A stretch of 64,000 nucleotides of DNA from Paraphaeosphaeria minitans (GCA_015832175.1 WJXW01000014.1:186001-250000); one strand, 5' to 3'; shown: positions 1 to 10,980, counted from the stretch's first letter. Notes: generated from the sequence alone by a model not told the origin. Made by a program: numbers and translations.

Positions 1-284
1 TTCTCTGCGCCTTGCATTCCCCGCTCAAGCAGTTTTAATTAGTGGGTGCGCCACAAAGAGCCCGCAAGCGACTCAATGACCACCAGGGGCTCACCCTCCA
101 CGTCATTGCGCACATGCGCGGCACGAGACAGAACATCCAGCCTTCTTGCTTAAAATTCATTTCACGTACCATGCGCCACTCTTCCTACGTTCACGTCCCG
201 GTTGAAGGTTCTACATAACGCCGTCTTTGCTTTTTCACATCGCTCACGGAAGAGTGGAGCCTTTCATACGCGAGAGACCCCGCA

Positions 285-1847
285 ATGCCTGCAGTAGCCA
301 ATCGCATTCAGGCACCCGCCGTGACCACTCCTCCGACATCGACTCTGTCTAGGGCTCAGACACTGAGCAATGTATATTTACTTGCCACGGCATTTGCGAC
401 CTGCGTGGAAGCCTTCAATCTGATCCATCCGCACAAGGATAGCGACCGCGCGCAGAAAGTCGCCCTCACCAAACTTGGTATCCAGCAAGGCCGCCTCCTC
501 ATCTTCGGCGATGCAGTCGGTATATCTGCGCCTCCAGCGACCATCGCACGACACATGGTGCCCAGCCACCCCGGACTGACGAACCCTGATCCCACATTGC
601 CTGTAAATTTCGGCGTTAGGGATGCGCGGCTTGATGAAGATGCGATGCGAGAGAAGATGACGCGCGCCCTGGAAGAAATATATGGACGGCCAGCGCATCT
701 GTCGCGCGATCAACTGATGGAGCAGTACGGATTGAAGCAGCCAAAGCGCTTCACCACGATTGAGCAGCCATCGCTGGATACCAACCGTCTCGAGGCCTTC
801 CGCGAGAAGTATGCGCTGCTCAACGATCTCCTCAAGCAATCTGGGATCCGGCCCGAAATGAAGAATAGGAAGGGCAGCATGACGATGAATCACTGGACGG
901 TCAAAGACGTTGTGCGCTTTCATGCGTTCGTCGAGACTGTGCGCATCGAGGTCGACGGGCTGATCGCCTTGATGGGCGTCAAAGAACAGGTGGACAGAGG
1001 AATGAGGTCCGACATCAAGGCCTTGGCATGGCATCCCGACCTGCAGTCTATGATTGTGCACCAGGACTGGGAAAAGCTTAGGTTGATCAAAGAGGCAGTG
1101 ACGGAGGATTACCCGGAGTATGTCGAGGCTGCGGACAAGGCGTTGCAGTACCTTGTTGAAGAGCTACGCGGCACAAAGATCCACATGATAAAAGAAGCGC
1201 AAATGGCGCAGGCGGCTGCAGGAGTACGAAGGGTAAGCGACGAGGAAGGCGGTGCAAAGGCAAGAGAGCAACACCTAAAAGTCGGAGTGCACAAGGAAAA
1301 ACGACCAAGCTTTTGGTCAAGAATCTCTGGATATAAGTCCAGCAAGAACAAGCACCGCACTCAAAGCGTGGCTTCTGCGCCGGACGAAACCGACGCCCAG
1401 CGCTCTCTTTCAGACGGAGGCGCAAACGCTACCTCCGAGGATGCGAACGTGCTTACAACTGTGCGCTCAAAATCCCTCTCTGCGATGTCGGACGACTCGA
1501 CGCCATTCGATATTGATGCTAGAATTGCGGGCTTGTCCGTACAAGATGGGCATGATAGTTCTGATGGTGATTTGCAAAAGCTCATACCAGTGACAAGTTT
1601 CCACGACATCCCCGGCGCAGAGAAGACACATGCCAACGTACAGGCGACACTGACGCAGGTGCCGACGAGAAGTACGGCGGAGATCGACGACGTAGATCCA
1701 TTGGACAAGAGCGAAAGCCATGGATACAATCTCTATCATGCGGATACGGCCAATTCGCTGATAGACAGGCACGACATGTTCAGAGGCGTAGGACGAATCC
1801 CCACGAGGGATATCAGAGACAAGAGTCATGAGGCGGCTGGATGGTAA
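285..1847 (+). CDS. HeLo-domain (HET-s/prion-inhibition type) protein
   Basis: Intronless 520-residue protein. Residues about 30-245 resemble the fungal HeLo domain (prion-inhibition and propagation): an early stretch with A-F-A-T-C-V-E-A-F, then K-L-G-I-Q-Q-G-R-L-L-I-F-G-D-A-V-G-I, which matches the family pattern of a helix with Q/R-L-x-x-W/F-G-x-A-V-G. In the known family (HET-S, HELLP) this helical bundle is a membrane-targeting cell-death domain switched on by a prion-like C-terminus. Here residues 245-330 are helical and charged, and the remaining 190 residues are polar, Ser/Asp-rich and look disordered. I see no HET-s-type repeat or PP motif, so the trigger is unknown. The ATG at 285 is the first in frame and precedes the domain. 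No NLR or HET-domain partner is adjacent. The domain call is by pattern; the incompatibility role is inference. Confidence 0.75.
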   Translation: MPAVANRIQAPAVTTPPTSTLSRAQTLSNVYLLATAFATCVEAFNLIHPHKDSDRAQKVALTKLGIQQGRLLIFGDAVGISAPPATIARHMVPSHPGLTNPDPTLPVNFGVRDARLDEDAMREKMTRALEEIYGRPAHLSRDQLMEQYGLKQPKRFTTIEQPSLDTNRLEAFREKYALLNDLLKQSGIRPEMKNRKGSMTMNHWTVKDVVRFHAFVETVRIEVDGLIALMGVKEQVDRGMRSDIKALAWHPDLQSMIVHQDWEKLRLIKEAVTEDYPEYVEAADKALQYLVEELRGTKIHMIKEAQMAQAAAGVRRVSDEEGGAKAREQHLKVGVHKEKRPSFWSRISGYKSSKNKHRTQSVASAPDETDAQRSLSDGGANATSEDANVLTTVRSKSLSAMSDDSTPFDIDARIAGLSVQDGHDSSDGDLQKLIPVTSFHDIPGAEKTHANVQATLTQVPTRSTAEIDDVDPLDKSESHGYNLYHADTANSLIDRHDMFRGVGRIPTRDIRDKSHEAAGW

Positions 1848-2468
1848 TCTGCAAACGGGTATGCAAATGTCTTCGCGCATCTTTCTTCGATACCAATTTG
1901 TATGTCCTTGATATATTTCTGCTTGTTCTTGTTGGCCAGTAAGTTCGGGAACGCATTAGGCGCAACGACTGGGGCAGTGTGATCTCGCAAGTAGATCTAT
2001 AATCGTGCTTTGCACACGATGTGCACATCGCGCTATTCAATAAGCTTTGGACAAAAAAATGATTACAGTGCCATTAACCCCTTAATTTCCAAGAACTCTT
2101 ATACCGCGATGAAATGCACCCTTGCCAGCTTGACCCGACTCCTCATTCATAACTTCTTATCTTTCCCTTTGCCCTCTGTCCGGCGCCTAAAGCCTCCCAT
2201 AACCACACCATGCAAAAAATTCAAAACCCTACAAACCGATCTCATGCTATAGAAAAGCAGAACCAACTATAGAGCAAGAAAACAAGATAATCATACCACG
2301 GGAAAGGCTGTACATAAACTCCAAAGCTCTGAAAGACAATCTCACACTTTGGCAAAACAAGAACAAGTATATGCCGAATCCGAAGCAGAAAGGTAAATAC
2401 ATGGCCATCGCCACCGCTCCTACAACATATTTGATCCAAGTAAACACGACCTGGTCTGGGGCTGGATG
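1848..2468. other. Intergenic, nothing recognised
   Basis: Spacer between the convergent HeLo gene and the RBR-type gene. Only short unsupported reading frames are present, with no repeat or RNA gene seen. It must hold both 3' ends. Confidence 0.6.
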
Positions 2469-3315
2469 CTAGTTCTGTTGATAATAAATGCACGATGCGT
2501 TGTTCGCGGGGTTGCCAAAACCCCAGACGGGGTGCTTTCCACCGCATTCCCAGCAGAACTCGCAATGGCATAGTTGACCTGCTTTTGGCTTAGCAACTAT
2601 TCTTATCATCGACCTTCATGCTCGCAAGGTAACACTCACAGGTCATGTGATTGCACCCAGCGCTCTTCTGAATCCGCACTTTGCACCCGGGACAGCTCTT
2701 TGAGACACGCTCGATCGTGCGCTCGCTGGCGATTTCGTCTTTCGGTTTGCGGTGGGTGGCGTCGTATCTCGCGCAGGTTTGTCCCTCATGGAAAGGTACA
2801 TTGTGTACGGCGCACATGCGAAAGCCGCACGCGCAGCAGATATGGAGACTTCCATGCTTTTTGGTGTAGATCTTGCCGGTGGGGCAATCGGGGCGGAGAC
2901 ACCATCGGAAGCGGAAGTCTCGTGTAATAGGCCTGAGGCTTTCGTTACGGTGAAGTCTAGTACCTCGTTAGAGCTTTTCCGAAGACAAAGTGCTACAGCA
3001 AAGGTGCGAATTCAGTTGACCTATGTATACACACCTGTTCAGTATGTCCGCATGACTTTTGCCTCGTAGTTCGAAAGAAGAGATGTTGCGGCTACATGGA
3101 GCTGCAGGGCATCGTATGTCGTTGAACTGGTTTTTCTACAGGGCAATAATCCAGGTTTTGAGACAAATTCTGCAAGTGTCGGCGGTGTGCTTGCATTCTT
3201 CCACCTTTGGAAAGAAGCCAAAAGGGTAGTGTGTTGCGCAAACGATGCACTCTTGTTGAAATGTGCCGCGGCTTAGGTTGTCTCGAAATGCCATCCCTGC
3301 GCAATGTAAACGATT
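2469..3315 (-). pseudogene. RBR (RING-IBR-RING) E3 ubiquitin ligase, apparently interrupted
   Basis: Three coding blocks on the minus strand make an RBR-type ligase. Block 3315-3035 encodes a RING1-like start (C-I-V-C, C-K-H-T, C-R-I-C-L). Block 2956-2640 encodes the IBR (F-R-W-C-L-x-P-D-C, C-C-A-C-G, H-N-V-P-F-H-E-G-x-T-C). Block 2578-2469 ends RING2: C-P-G-C, C-N-H-M-T-C, then C-x-x-C-x-C-E-F-C-W-E-C-G. Introns at 2957-3034 and 2579-2639 have good donors, and the first has a CTAAC branch site. In RING1 the frame reads I-I-A-L-TAG-K-N-Q-F, the TAG being the minus-strand codon at 3138-3136, with homologous-looking sequence resuming at once in the same frame. No intron removes it. The 5' start was not found; 3315 is a plausible acceptor edge. 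Such enzymes pass ubiquitin from the RING2 cysteine. Likely a recent pseudogene or a sequencing error. Confidence 0.65.
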
Positions 3316-5591
3316 CTAAGTTTATACTATTACCACTTATCGTGTCTGGTTGCCTACGTGTGTTTTTCCACGACAAGCGAGGTTTTTATAGCATGGTCTA
3401 CATTTTATGGGACTATTTGCCAGTACCATGGTTTCTTCTGGGTCTAGACTACGCAATAACTTATATACGTCTTAAAAGAACATAAGGCTAAGTGTACGGC
3501 ACGTACATCACTTATCTAAGGATCCATTAGTATCGTCTGCCCGCAGATGCGGTTAAACATAGTAAGTCGCAACGAATCTGTCTTCCCTTTCAGCGAATGC
3601 ATTTGCCGCTTCAGTTTATAGGGAATCATGAGATTTTGGCGATAGCAACCCAGTTGGATGGTACTCACTAGCGTACACCCGCTCAACAACTTGTACATCA
3701 CCTATCGTACTCTTACCACAGAACGACTACCCAACGATCTTTCTTTATTAATTAGTAGTTCTGTATGCTACGCGATCTACTGAGCGCTATCAACTGTGCG
3801 GCAACTTAGGAATATCTCGTGGTGATAACTCAACAAAGTATATCCGAATTAAGAAACTCAGGACTGTAAAAGGGTACCGCACGCAGCCAAGTACAATGCC
3901 TGCATGTAAAAACTGCTCAGTCAATATGACCGAGCTCTCCTGTTTCAAATTTCATACAGTTTGTACATTTGTCACTTGTCAATTAAAGACCAGCACCAGG
4001 ACATCATATCTGAACGCCAAATTCTGCTCGTTCCCCCATCTCTCATCCTCCCATTCCAGCGCAAGTCATAATCATAATACTAAGTGAAAGCATTGGTCAG
4101 CGTGCTAACGCGCCAAAAGACCATCCTCTCTTAAGGATGCAGCATAGGCTCCTAAGAACGACACTTCGCGTTCTCTGTCTCTTTAGTCTTATTAGCCATA
4201 TGCCTGGGATTGTCTGTACCAGCCGGGCCAACAGTGCCATAGAAAAGCATTTTCTACGTCTACCGGTGTATTCGTCTAACGTGCTTGTAAAGCCATACAG
4301 TTAATGTTAGGTACATATTTTAAGACAGTCAGGCAGTATTATTGGAGAAACGACCTCGTAACGCCTTAACCCATTACAGCGAAGGCGACTCTGACGTCAC
4401 GTGTTGCGCTAGTCGCCTTCCCGGACGTGCGGCTTGTGGGTTCTACATCCCGCACCACATGTACACCTCCATATCAACTAAAGCAGCAACCATTTGATCC
4501 ATCTTCTAAGTGCCACATTTCAACACCGCGTAGCTAGCTTAGGCATGGCCCGGTGTTTCGTCTTTAGAGGTTCCTCAATGTACATGTGCACGTCGGATAT
4601 TCAGAGTTTTACACAAACTTGTAGCCACAAGAAACAAGCACTTCTTCAAATATGGTGGCATGGTATCTGTCTATGCCCAATGAAATCACCTTATTGGCGA
4701 TGGTCGCCAACTTAAACCCCGCACCCCGTTTGGGAAGCTCTCCGTGCAGCTCTTCCCCAGGCCACTTTCAGCTCATGCAAGCAATACCCAGAGATCAAGA
4801 GTCGTTCCACGCTTTGCTGCAGATCAAAAGAGATGGATAGTTCCCCTCCGAGGGAAGCGGGAAAGCAGTATAGAAAAGAAGAAAAGGGTCTTGCAGCAGA
4901 TGAGACCGTAGTAGGAAACACTGTAAATGCATGTCTACGTTGGCTACAGAAGTATACCCTATGCTGATACAGTGGTATGGATGCGTGCTTTTCGCTTGGC
5001 CAACAGCTTGTAGTTGACGCTGATCGACGTTGGAGGTACAGCAGGCTGACTACATCTGAACGCAAGGTGTACACCACGTGCTACCTCGTCCTAAACCACT
5101 GCACTGCCTTTATTCAAGCACAGACAGTGTTTTCGATGAAAGAAAAAAACCGACCCTCCTGCGTGGCAAATCTCCGCAGAGTCGCTGTTGGCGGCGTCTG
5201 GTGGACCGCGCCATGGATCGACGTCGAGGTCGGCGAGTTCTTTGTGGGCGTGCTGACGTGCGTTTTGGATGTTCTAAGGATGGAGAGAGCCAGACCAGTA
5301 GGTGTTTACCTGGGTGTGTCGATCCAATGCCCTCACGGTGCCATCGCTACGCCCTGCAAGGATCGTTCCCGCATCCGGCCACACACATGCAGACGAATTC
5401 ACCGCTTCGAGCCGAGTGCTCTCCAGCGACGCGCCGCATTCGCCAACGTCAACCCACCCCATTTGGTGCTGCTGAGCATAGCGGCACAGCGGAGAGTGAT
5501 TGCAGATGACATATATGGTAATTTCGCTCGGCAATGTCAGCGGGTGCTGCAGCAGCTGGTCAGTCGTCGTCAATGGAACGTTTCATCCACC
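3316..5591. other. Gene-poor spacer
   Basis: About 2.3 kb with only short unsupported reading frames. The 3.5-4.4 kb part is AT-richer. The 5' exon(s) of the RBR gene and the promoter and leader of the lectin-like gene must lie here, but I could not place them. No tandem repeat or RNA gene was seen. Confidence 0.5.
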
Positions 5592-7341
5592 ATGGACCCC
5601 AAAACGAAGGTGGATACCACCTACAAGATCTATAGTCCACCGGACAACATCACTCCTTTCCAAGATAATTCCCCCAGCACGCAAGCGCCCGAGAAGCTCT
5701 TCCCCATCGACCAGGAGTGCGTTGACTGTTCCAGGTAGCCAGCTAAGCTAATAGAGTGCTTAGACCGACGTCCTCGAAAGAGGCTGTCCACGATGCACCA
5801 GAGGTAGTTCTCGAGCCTTGGCTGGTGCAGCAGCAGCGCCGACCTACATCACCCTATTCGATGGATGACACGGTTGTGGCAGGCTTCCAGCCGCTAGAAT
5901 TCGACGAAAAGGGGCAACCGGTCTCACGGAGGGTCTCCGAACTACCTTCCAAGAAGGCGTCCAAGACGTGCGGAATTCCACGCCGTTATCTCTTCGGGGT
6001 GATCATCCTCATATTTGTCGTCGCCACAGCGCTGGGCCTTGGGCTGGGTCTGAGTTTGGGAAATAGGAAGAAGAGCGATACAACTTACGTCCATCACGCC
6101 CCTGGATGTGTTATTGCTAACATCATGTAGGAGCGGCCCAGGCGAGATTGATCCGTATTGCGCAGCGAATCCAAACTTCTGCATAGGAGGGGCATTGGGC
6201 TCGTCGTACTACACACGCAACGGCACCTTTAACGGCTCCGGCATCGCGCTCGCAACCGAGTTCTGGAACAACCAAGAGCGCAAGATCATGACGGTCTACT
6301 TCCAACACTGGACCGGCGAGATTCGCTCGATACAGCTCACGCCGAAAGGCGAGTGGATTGGGGGGACGGCATCTGAAGTCGTCGTCAGCGACGCAAAGAA
6401 CGCCACTCCCATATCTGCCGTTTCATACTCGCTCAACGATACCTCGGTGGTGCGCACATCAGGCCAGCCACATTCACAGAGGAACCAGCTAACCCCACAC
6501 GCAGTGGCACATCTTCTACATCTCCCAAGACGGCCACGTCAAGCAAAAGGTAAACAGCAACAGCACCAACATCTGGCAAGACGGCCCCCTCAACGCCCTC
6601 AACCTCACAGCCTACGGCGCCCCCAACGTCGGCCTCCAAGCCTGCTGGTACGGCAACTACTACGGCGACTCCGACGCCACCAAGTTCCCCCTCCGCGACG
6701 GCAACAACGCCACCATCCCCTTCACCAACAGCACGCCGGGCATGCACCTCTGGTACCCAACCTCGGCCTCCACCTTCCAGCAGTACGGCTGGTACCAAGG
6801 CCAACCCCAGTGGCTCGCGGAGCACACCTGGCCCGCCATGAACGCCCACGCCGGCGTCGCCTGCTACAGCTGGCAGCCCGGCCCCACCACGTACGCCATG
6901 ATGGTCGACACCCACGACACCGCCACCCTCTGGTGGCGCGACACAAACACGACGCGCACCCCGACCCCGGCCCATCCCATCGACACCTGGACCAACGCCA
7001 CGCGCTACGCCATCCCGCACGTGCATCCCAGCACTTCCCTCGGCTTCACGGAGTACCTGTACGCGCAGATGGCGGACGGCAGCGTCGCGGGGTACGACGT
7101 CGCGTGGGCTGCGGAGGGCACACGGGGGGTCGAGGCGAATGGGTTTACGGTGGGGAGTGCGCGGGGGCCGGTGCCAGGGCTCAGGGGTACGCACTTGAGC
7201 GTTACGGCGGTGGGGGATCGGAGTGGGGGGACGAGTTTGTATGTGTTTTACCAGACGCGGGGGGATGATTTGAGCGTGTTTACGAGGGATTTGGAGGGCG
7301 GGCAGTGGACGCAGGGGGAGCTGCCGATCCCGGATGCGTGA
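5592..7341 (+). CDS. Type II membrane protein with fucose-lectin-like beta-propeller
   Basis: Four exons (5592-5716, 5764-6088, 6147-6449, 6505-7341) give 529 residues in one frame. Intron 1 has GTGCGT and TTAG; the acceptor of intron 2 is less certain because an earlier TAG puts the reading out of frame. Residues 1-125 are a polar cytosolic tail, then a hydrophobic anchor (F-G-V-I-I-L-I-F-V-V-A-T-A-L-G-L-G-L-G) preceded by basic residues and followed by R-K-K. The C-terminal 370 residues repeat aromatic-rich beta-blade patterns (W-H-I-F-Y-I-S-Q-D-G-H-V, W-Q-D-G-P-L, Y-V-F-Y-Q-T-R) typical of fungal fucose-specific lectin propellers, with several N-x-S/T sites. A surface-anchored glycan-binding role is inferred; the sugar specificity cannot be read. 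Confidence 0.75.
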
Positions 7342-7772
7342 TTTGGGGGTGTGGCTAGGTTTTGTTGTTGTTGTGGTGGTGCCATTGTTTTGGGAATGCG
7401 TCGTAGGTATTTGGTTGCTTACCGGTAGGACATATGTCCAGCCCGAGGTGTCTGCGTATATTTGGCAAGAGGTTAGGCTAGCCCTGGCGTGTTTTTCGTA
7501 TCTTCGATGTGCTAGGATAAGATCAGGTAGCGAGGCAGAGAAGCAGGGAGTTTTTGATCGTGTCGGGGAAAATATAGGTACCCTGTTCGATTGATCCTCT
7601 GTTCGAGATCTACCAGTGGGCTACCGTGTAGGTAACATCCACGTCCCATCGAGCTCGCTGCAAAGCTGCAAGCCAGCTCCATGTCCGATGCCGTGCCGAA
7701 CCCAAAATCCCACCACCCGCCGGGACCGAGATGCACTTGCACCTCTCCCGACCATCACACGCCATCCCCTCC
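7342..7772. other. Convergent intergenic spacer
   Basis: Shared 3' side of the lectin-like gene and the secreted-protein gene. No gene, repeat or RNA is recognised. Confidence 0.5.
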
Positions 7773-8412
7773 TCACGGGTGCCAACCGCGGTCGTAGCTG
7801 TTGATCCAGTCGGCCGTGTAGAACGAGTGACACTGGAACTTCCGGAACAGCCGGTAATTCCCACATACGCCGAATGGTCTGCCCGTCTGCGGCCAGGACA
7901 CAGGAACGCACCACCCCGCACTCTCGCCCTTCAGACCGAGCAGCTCAAACGGCCGCGACTGGGACTCCCGAGCGGTGCGACCAGGCGGGCCATGCTCGTC
8001 GGCCTTGTAGATGGCTACACGCGTCTCGTCAGCAAACCACACACCTCCCAGACCAACCCGAACCAGCTGACTTACTGTAGTGGAACTTCGGGGTGTCGGA
8101 GAGATGCATCTCCATGGCGTCGATGTTGGCGGGGTCGTTGTCGTCGCCGGCATAGCAGCCGTTGTGCTCCCTCTGGCCCCAGCTGTCGCAGCGGACGCCG
8201 ATCTTGTTGCCGCTCACGTCGTCGTGGGAGTTGAACAGGCGCGTGTGAGCGGGGTCCGGGCAGCTGTTCTGGTTCGGGTCGAGGAATTGCCAGTTGATGA
8301 TGCCCACGGTCCAGGGTGGTCGCGCCGGGGGTTGCCTCATCACCAGGTAGATGTCGAAGTCGGCCGCGACGAGCAGCGCGCCGATGGAGGCAAGGAGGTA
8401 GTGAAGCAACAT
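7773..8412 (-). CDS. Small secreted cysteine-containing protein
   Basis: Two exons (8412-8076 and 8014-7773; intron 8015-8075 with GTAAGT donor, CTGAC branch and GTAG acceptor) encode 192 residues. Residues 1-17 (M-L-L-H-Y-L-L-A-S-I-G-A-L-L-V-A-A) are a signal peptide. The mature part has six cysteines, allowing three disulfides, and the pattern D-D-V-S-G-x-x-I-G-V-R-C, then M-E-M-H and P-K-F-H-Y-T-I-Y, ending with Y-T-A-D-W-I-N. This layout resembles a family of dothideomycete secreted proteins of unknown function, recalled rather than searched. The promoter side is packed with tandem repeats. It is an effector candidate by size, secretion and cysteines only. Confidence 0.72.
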
Positions 8413-8546
8413 GGTGGAGGAGGTGTCTAAAGGTAGGTAGGGGCGTGCAATGGGTGTAAATTGTATAGAAAGGGAAGGTCAGTAGAAGAAGTGAGAGCTG
8501 CGGTGTGGCAGGAGGCTGGAAAAGCGTTTGCCATCCTGTTCGGGAG

Positions 8547-8700
8547 CGGCTACTCTCGGTCGTAGGTAGGGAGCATTTCTGCAAGAGGTCAAAGTCGCGA
8601 TCAGTGAAGCATCCGGCGGCTACTCTCGGTCATAGGTAGGCAGTATTCCTACAAGAGGTCAAAGTCGCGATCAGTGAAGCATCGGCGGCTACTCTCGGTC
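8547..8700. repeat. 69-bp tandem repeat, two copies plus a partial third
   Basis: Units start at 8547, 8616 and 8685 with GCGGCTACTCTCGGTC and share AAGAGGTCAAAGTCGCGATC. The first two copies differ at only a few bases. The array begins about 135 bp upstream of the ATG of the secreted-protein gene. Confidence 0.85.
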
Positions 8701-8818
8701 CTAGCGTACAATTCGACACTGCAAGAGGACAGACACTCTGCTGAGCGACGCCGACATGACATTGAAAAGGCCCATCACGTACACGCATGTATTTTGCGTG
8801 TCTCTGGATTGACGAGAT

Positions 8819-9155
8819 GCCGCAAGCCGAATACGATGAAGACATGGTCGTATTCTTGTTTTCTACATGAACAATCCAACAAGGGACATATAGTTGAGTC
8901 ACCGCAAGCTTACTAGGGTGAAGACATGATTGTGTTCTTACTTCTACTTCAAAAATTCCTCAAGGGATATATATACTTGAGTTACCACAAACTTACTGCA
9001 ATAAATACATGGTTACATTCTATTCTTACTTCTACCTAAAGAATTGAATAAAGATATATGCCTGAAGTGACTACAAGCTTAGTACAATGAATGGATGATT
9101 GTATTCTTACTTCTATTCAAACAATGTAACAAGGGCATATACTTGAACTATACCC
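8819..9155. repeat. Degenerate AT-rich tandem repeat, about 83-bp unit, four copies
   Basis: Recurring blocks run GAAGACATGATTGTATTC, then CTTACTTCTAC, then CAAGGGATATATACTTGAGT, then CACAAGCTTACT. They recur at about 83 bp from the first copy near 8821 to the last near 9155, with heavy divergence between copies. Confidence 0.7.
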
Positions 9156-9369
9156 CAGATGTCGTACGCCAACAAGTCAATGCCATTCTAACCTCCCTCC
9201 CCGCCGCATTCATCGGGAATAACACTTCCAGAGCGTGAACAAGCTATCCTATGCAAACGCACGACACGCAGGAATCCCAACCCTCCACCCTCCAAACACC
9301 AAACACCAAACACCCTTCCTCCTCGCATCCAGCTATCTCTCAAACCCCACAGCTCACACCTCCTACAAA

Positions 9370-10329
9370 TCATTCCCCTCCCCCTCTCTCCCTTTCCCCC
9401 TCCCTCTCCTCGGGCAACGCCGGCGCCTCCATAATATCCACTTTCCCCACGTTCACACTAATCTCGCACCACCCTCTCGCAGCATCCCGCACCGCCCGAT
9501 CCACCAGCCGATCCACCAACCGACCCGTAGAGCCATACATGGCCAACCCATGCATGCCGCACAACTGGCGCAGCTGCATCTGGCCGTCTTCTGTGCCGCC
9601 GATGGTGGTGTAGATCCTGGCCCAGTGGGCGACGAAAGCGGTGACGCGGGGGTCCGCGAAGCCGGGAGGAGCAGAGAGGGTTGCGCGTTGGGCGGCGGGG
9701 CTCGGGCTGACCGTGGGGTAGCCGTCCGGGGTGGTGCGGAAGGGGTGGTCTGGGGGGACGGTCAGGGTAGGTTTCGGGGCGGGGATATTGTACGTGTAAA
9801 TTGTGTCCGGGGTGGGGGTGAAGCCGCCCTGCCGGAAGGCAGTGGGCAGGGGCGGCGTGGACTGGGCTTGGGCTTGGGCTTGGGCTTGGGCGGCTGTGCT
9901 ATTGGTGTCGAGGCCGGGGTCGGGGTTTGAGGGTAGGGCGCTCGGGGGCGGGTGGGCGGCGGAGGAGGAGGCTTCATTTAGGGACATGGATGAAGACATG
10001 GGCGCGTTGGAACTGGGTTCGGTGCTGATTTCTGAACAGAGGCGCGGTCAGTATTTGTACTTTGGCTTGATTTGTAGAAGGGTGATTGCTCACCACCGTG
10101 CCGTACATTTAGTAGACGGTCGAGATCGTCGGCGTAGCGCGTCATAGGTTTCGATATGCACCGGTGAGTCGGGTGGACCTGCGAGGTATGGATGAGTGTG
10201 GAAGAAGTCGAGCTGCAGGTGTGAGTCCCGGTGTGAGTCCCGGTGTGAGTCGCGGCGTGTGGACATTGTTATATCGAAGGGCTTGGGCTTCGAGGGTGAC
10301 ACGCCGCTTGGGCGCAGTGTGCAGGCCAT
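9370..10329 (-). CDS. Hypothetical low-complexity protein
   Basis: Two exons (10329-10094 and 10024-9370; intron 10025-10093, GTGAGC donor) give 296 residues. No family is recognised. The first exon has an R-D-S-H triplet repeat from three copies of a 12-base unit. Exon 2 opens with Ser/Pro-rich sequence and an A-Q dipeptide run. The most protein-like part is residues 200-275, with H-W-A-R-I-Y-T-T-I-G-G, Q-L-C-G-M-H-G-L-A-M-Y-G and R-L-V-D-R-L-V-D-R-A-V, predicted alpha-helical. The C-terminus is Glu/Arg/Gly-rich. A second in-frame ATG at 10266 could be the real start. No signal peptide or membrane segment. Confidence 0.55.
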
Positions 10330-10436
10330 AGCATGTGTGACGCAAGCTGGCTGGCCTGTGTGGAGATGGAAGGTCTGAGCGGAGATACAGGTGGAGAAAG
10401 CTGCACGAAGAAGTTGAGTAGACGCAACACCGTGGA

Positions 10437-10742
10437 TGAATCAGCAACTGTTGTTTTCCGAGGTGTCAAGGCCAAGACAAACTGGTATTCATAATGGTCG
10501 TAAACAAGGCCAAGACAAACTGGTATTGATAATGTTCGTAAAAAAGTCAGCAGACTGCTGCTCTCTGAGACGTGTCAAAGACAAGATGGTTGTATCAATC
10601 ATATTTGTAAACAAGTCAGCAGCCTGCTGTTCTCTGAGTCATCTCAAGGACAGGACAAACTTATATTCACAGTGTGTGTGTGCATGAATCAACAGACTGC
10701 TGTTCTGTAGGATGTCTCAAGGACAAGACAAAGTGATATGCA
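10437..10742. repeat. Degenerate tandem repeat, about 60-80 bp unit
   Basis: Repeats of AAGACAAACTGGTATTCATA, GTAAACAAGTCAGCAG and CTGCTGTTCTCTGAG recur four to five times with indels. It lies between the divergently read hypothetical gene and the Zn2Cys6 regulator. Confidence 0.7.
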
Positions 10743-10980
10743 AGACGCGCCATATATACTCGACGGTCAGATTTGCGTCGTGGTTGACTGGAGTGAATTA
10801 GGAGACCTGTTTTGCTAAGCAGACTCAAGCCGTACCTCGGATGTACCTATCCATTGCGATGTATTCTGCAGTCTGTGTTGCTGAGCATCCAGATGCTACT
10901 CTGTTCTCTCGTACAGCGGGAATAGGTGGGTGGATGAGAAGATGAATCAAACGAGGTCCGTACTGGAGAAGGAGCTACGA

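Noticed and set aside
4977..5738. 253-codon frame overlapping the start of the lectin-like gene
   Set aside because: Only the part from 5592 fits the spliced gene; upstream residues look like translated leader.
8547..10742. Tandem arrays considered as a CRISPR
   Set aside because: Eukaryotic context, units are contiguous without unique spacers, and no cas genes are present.
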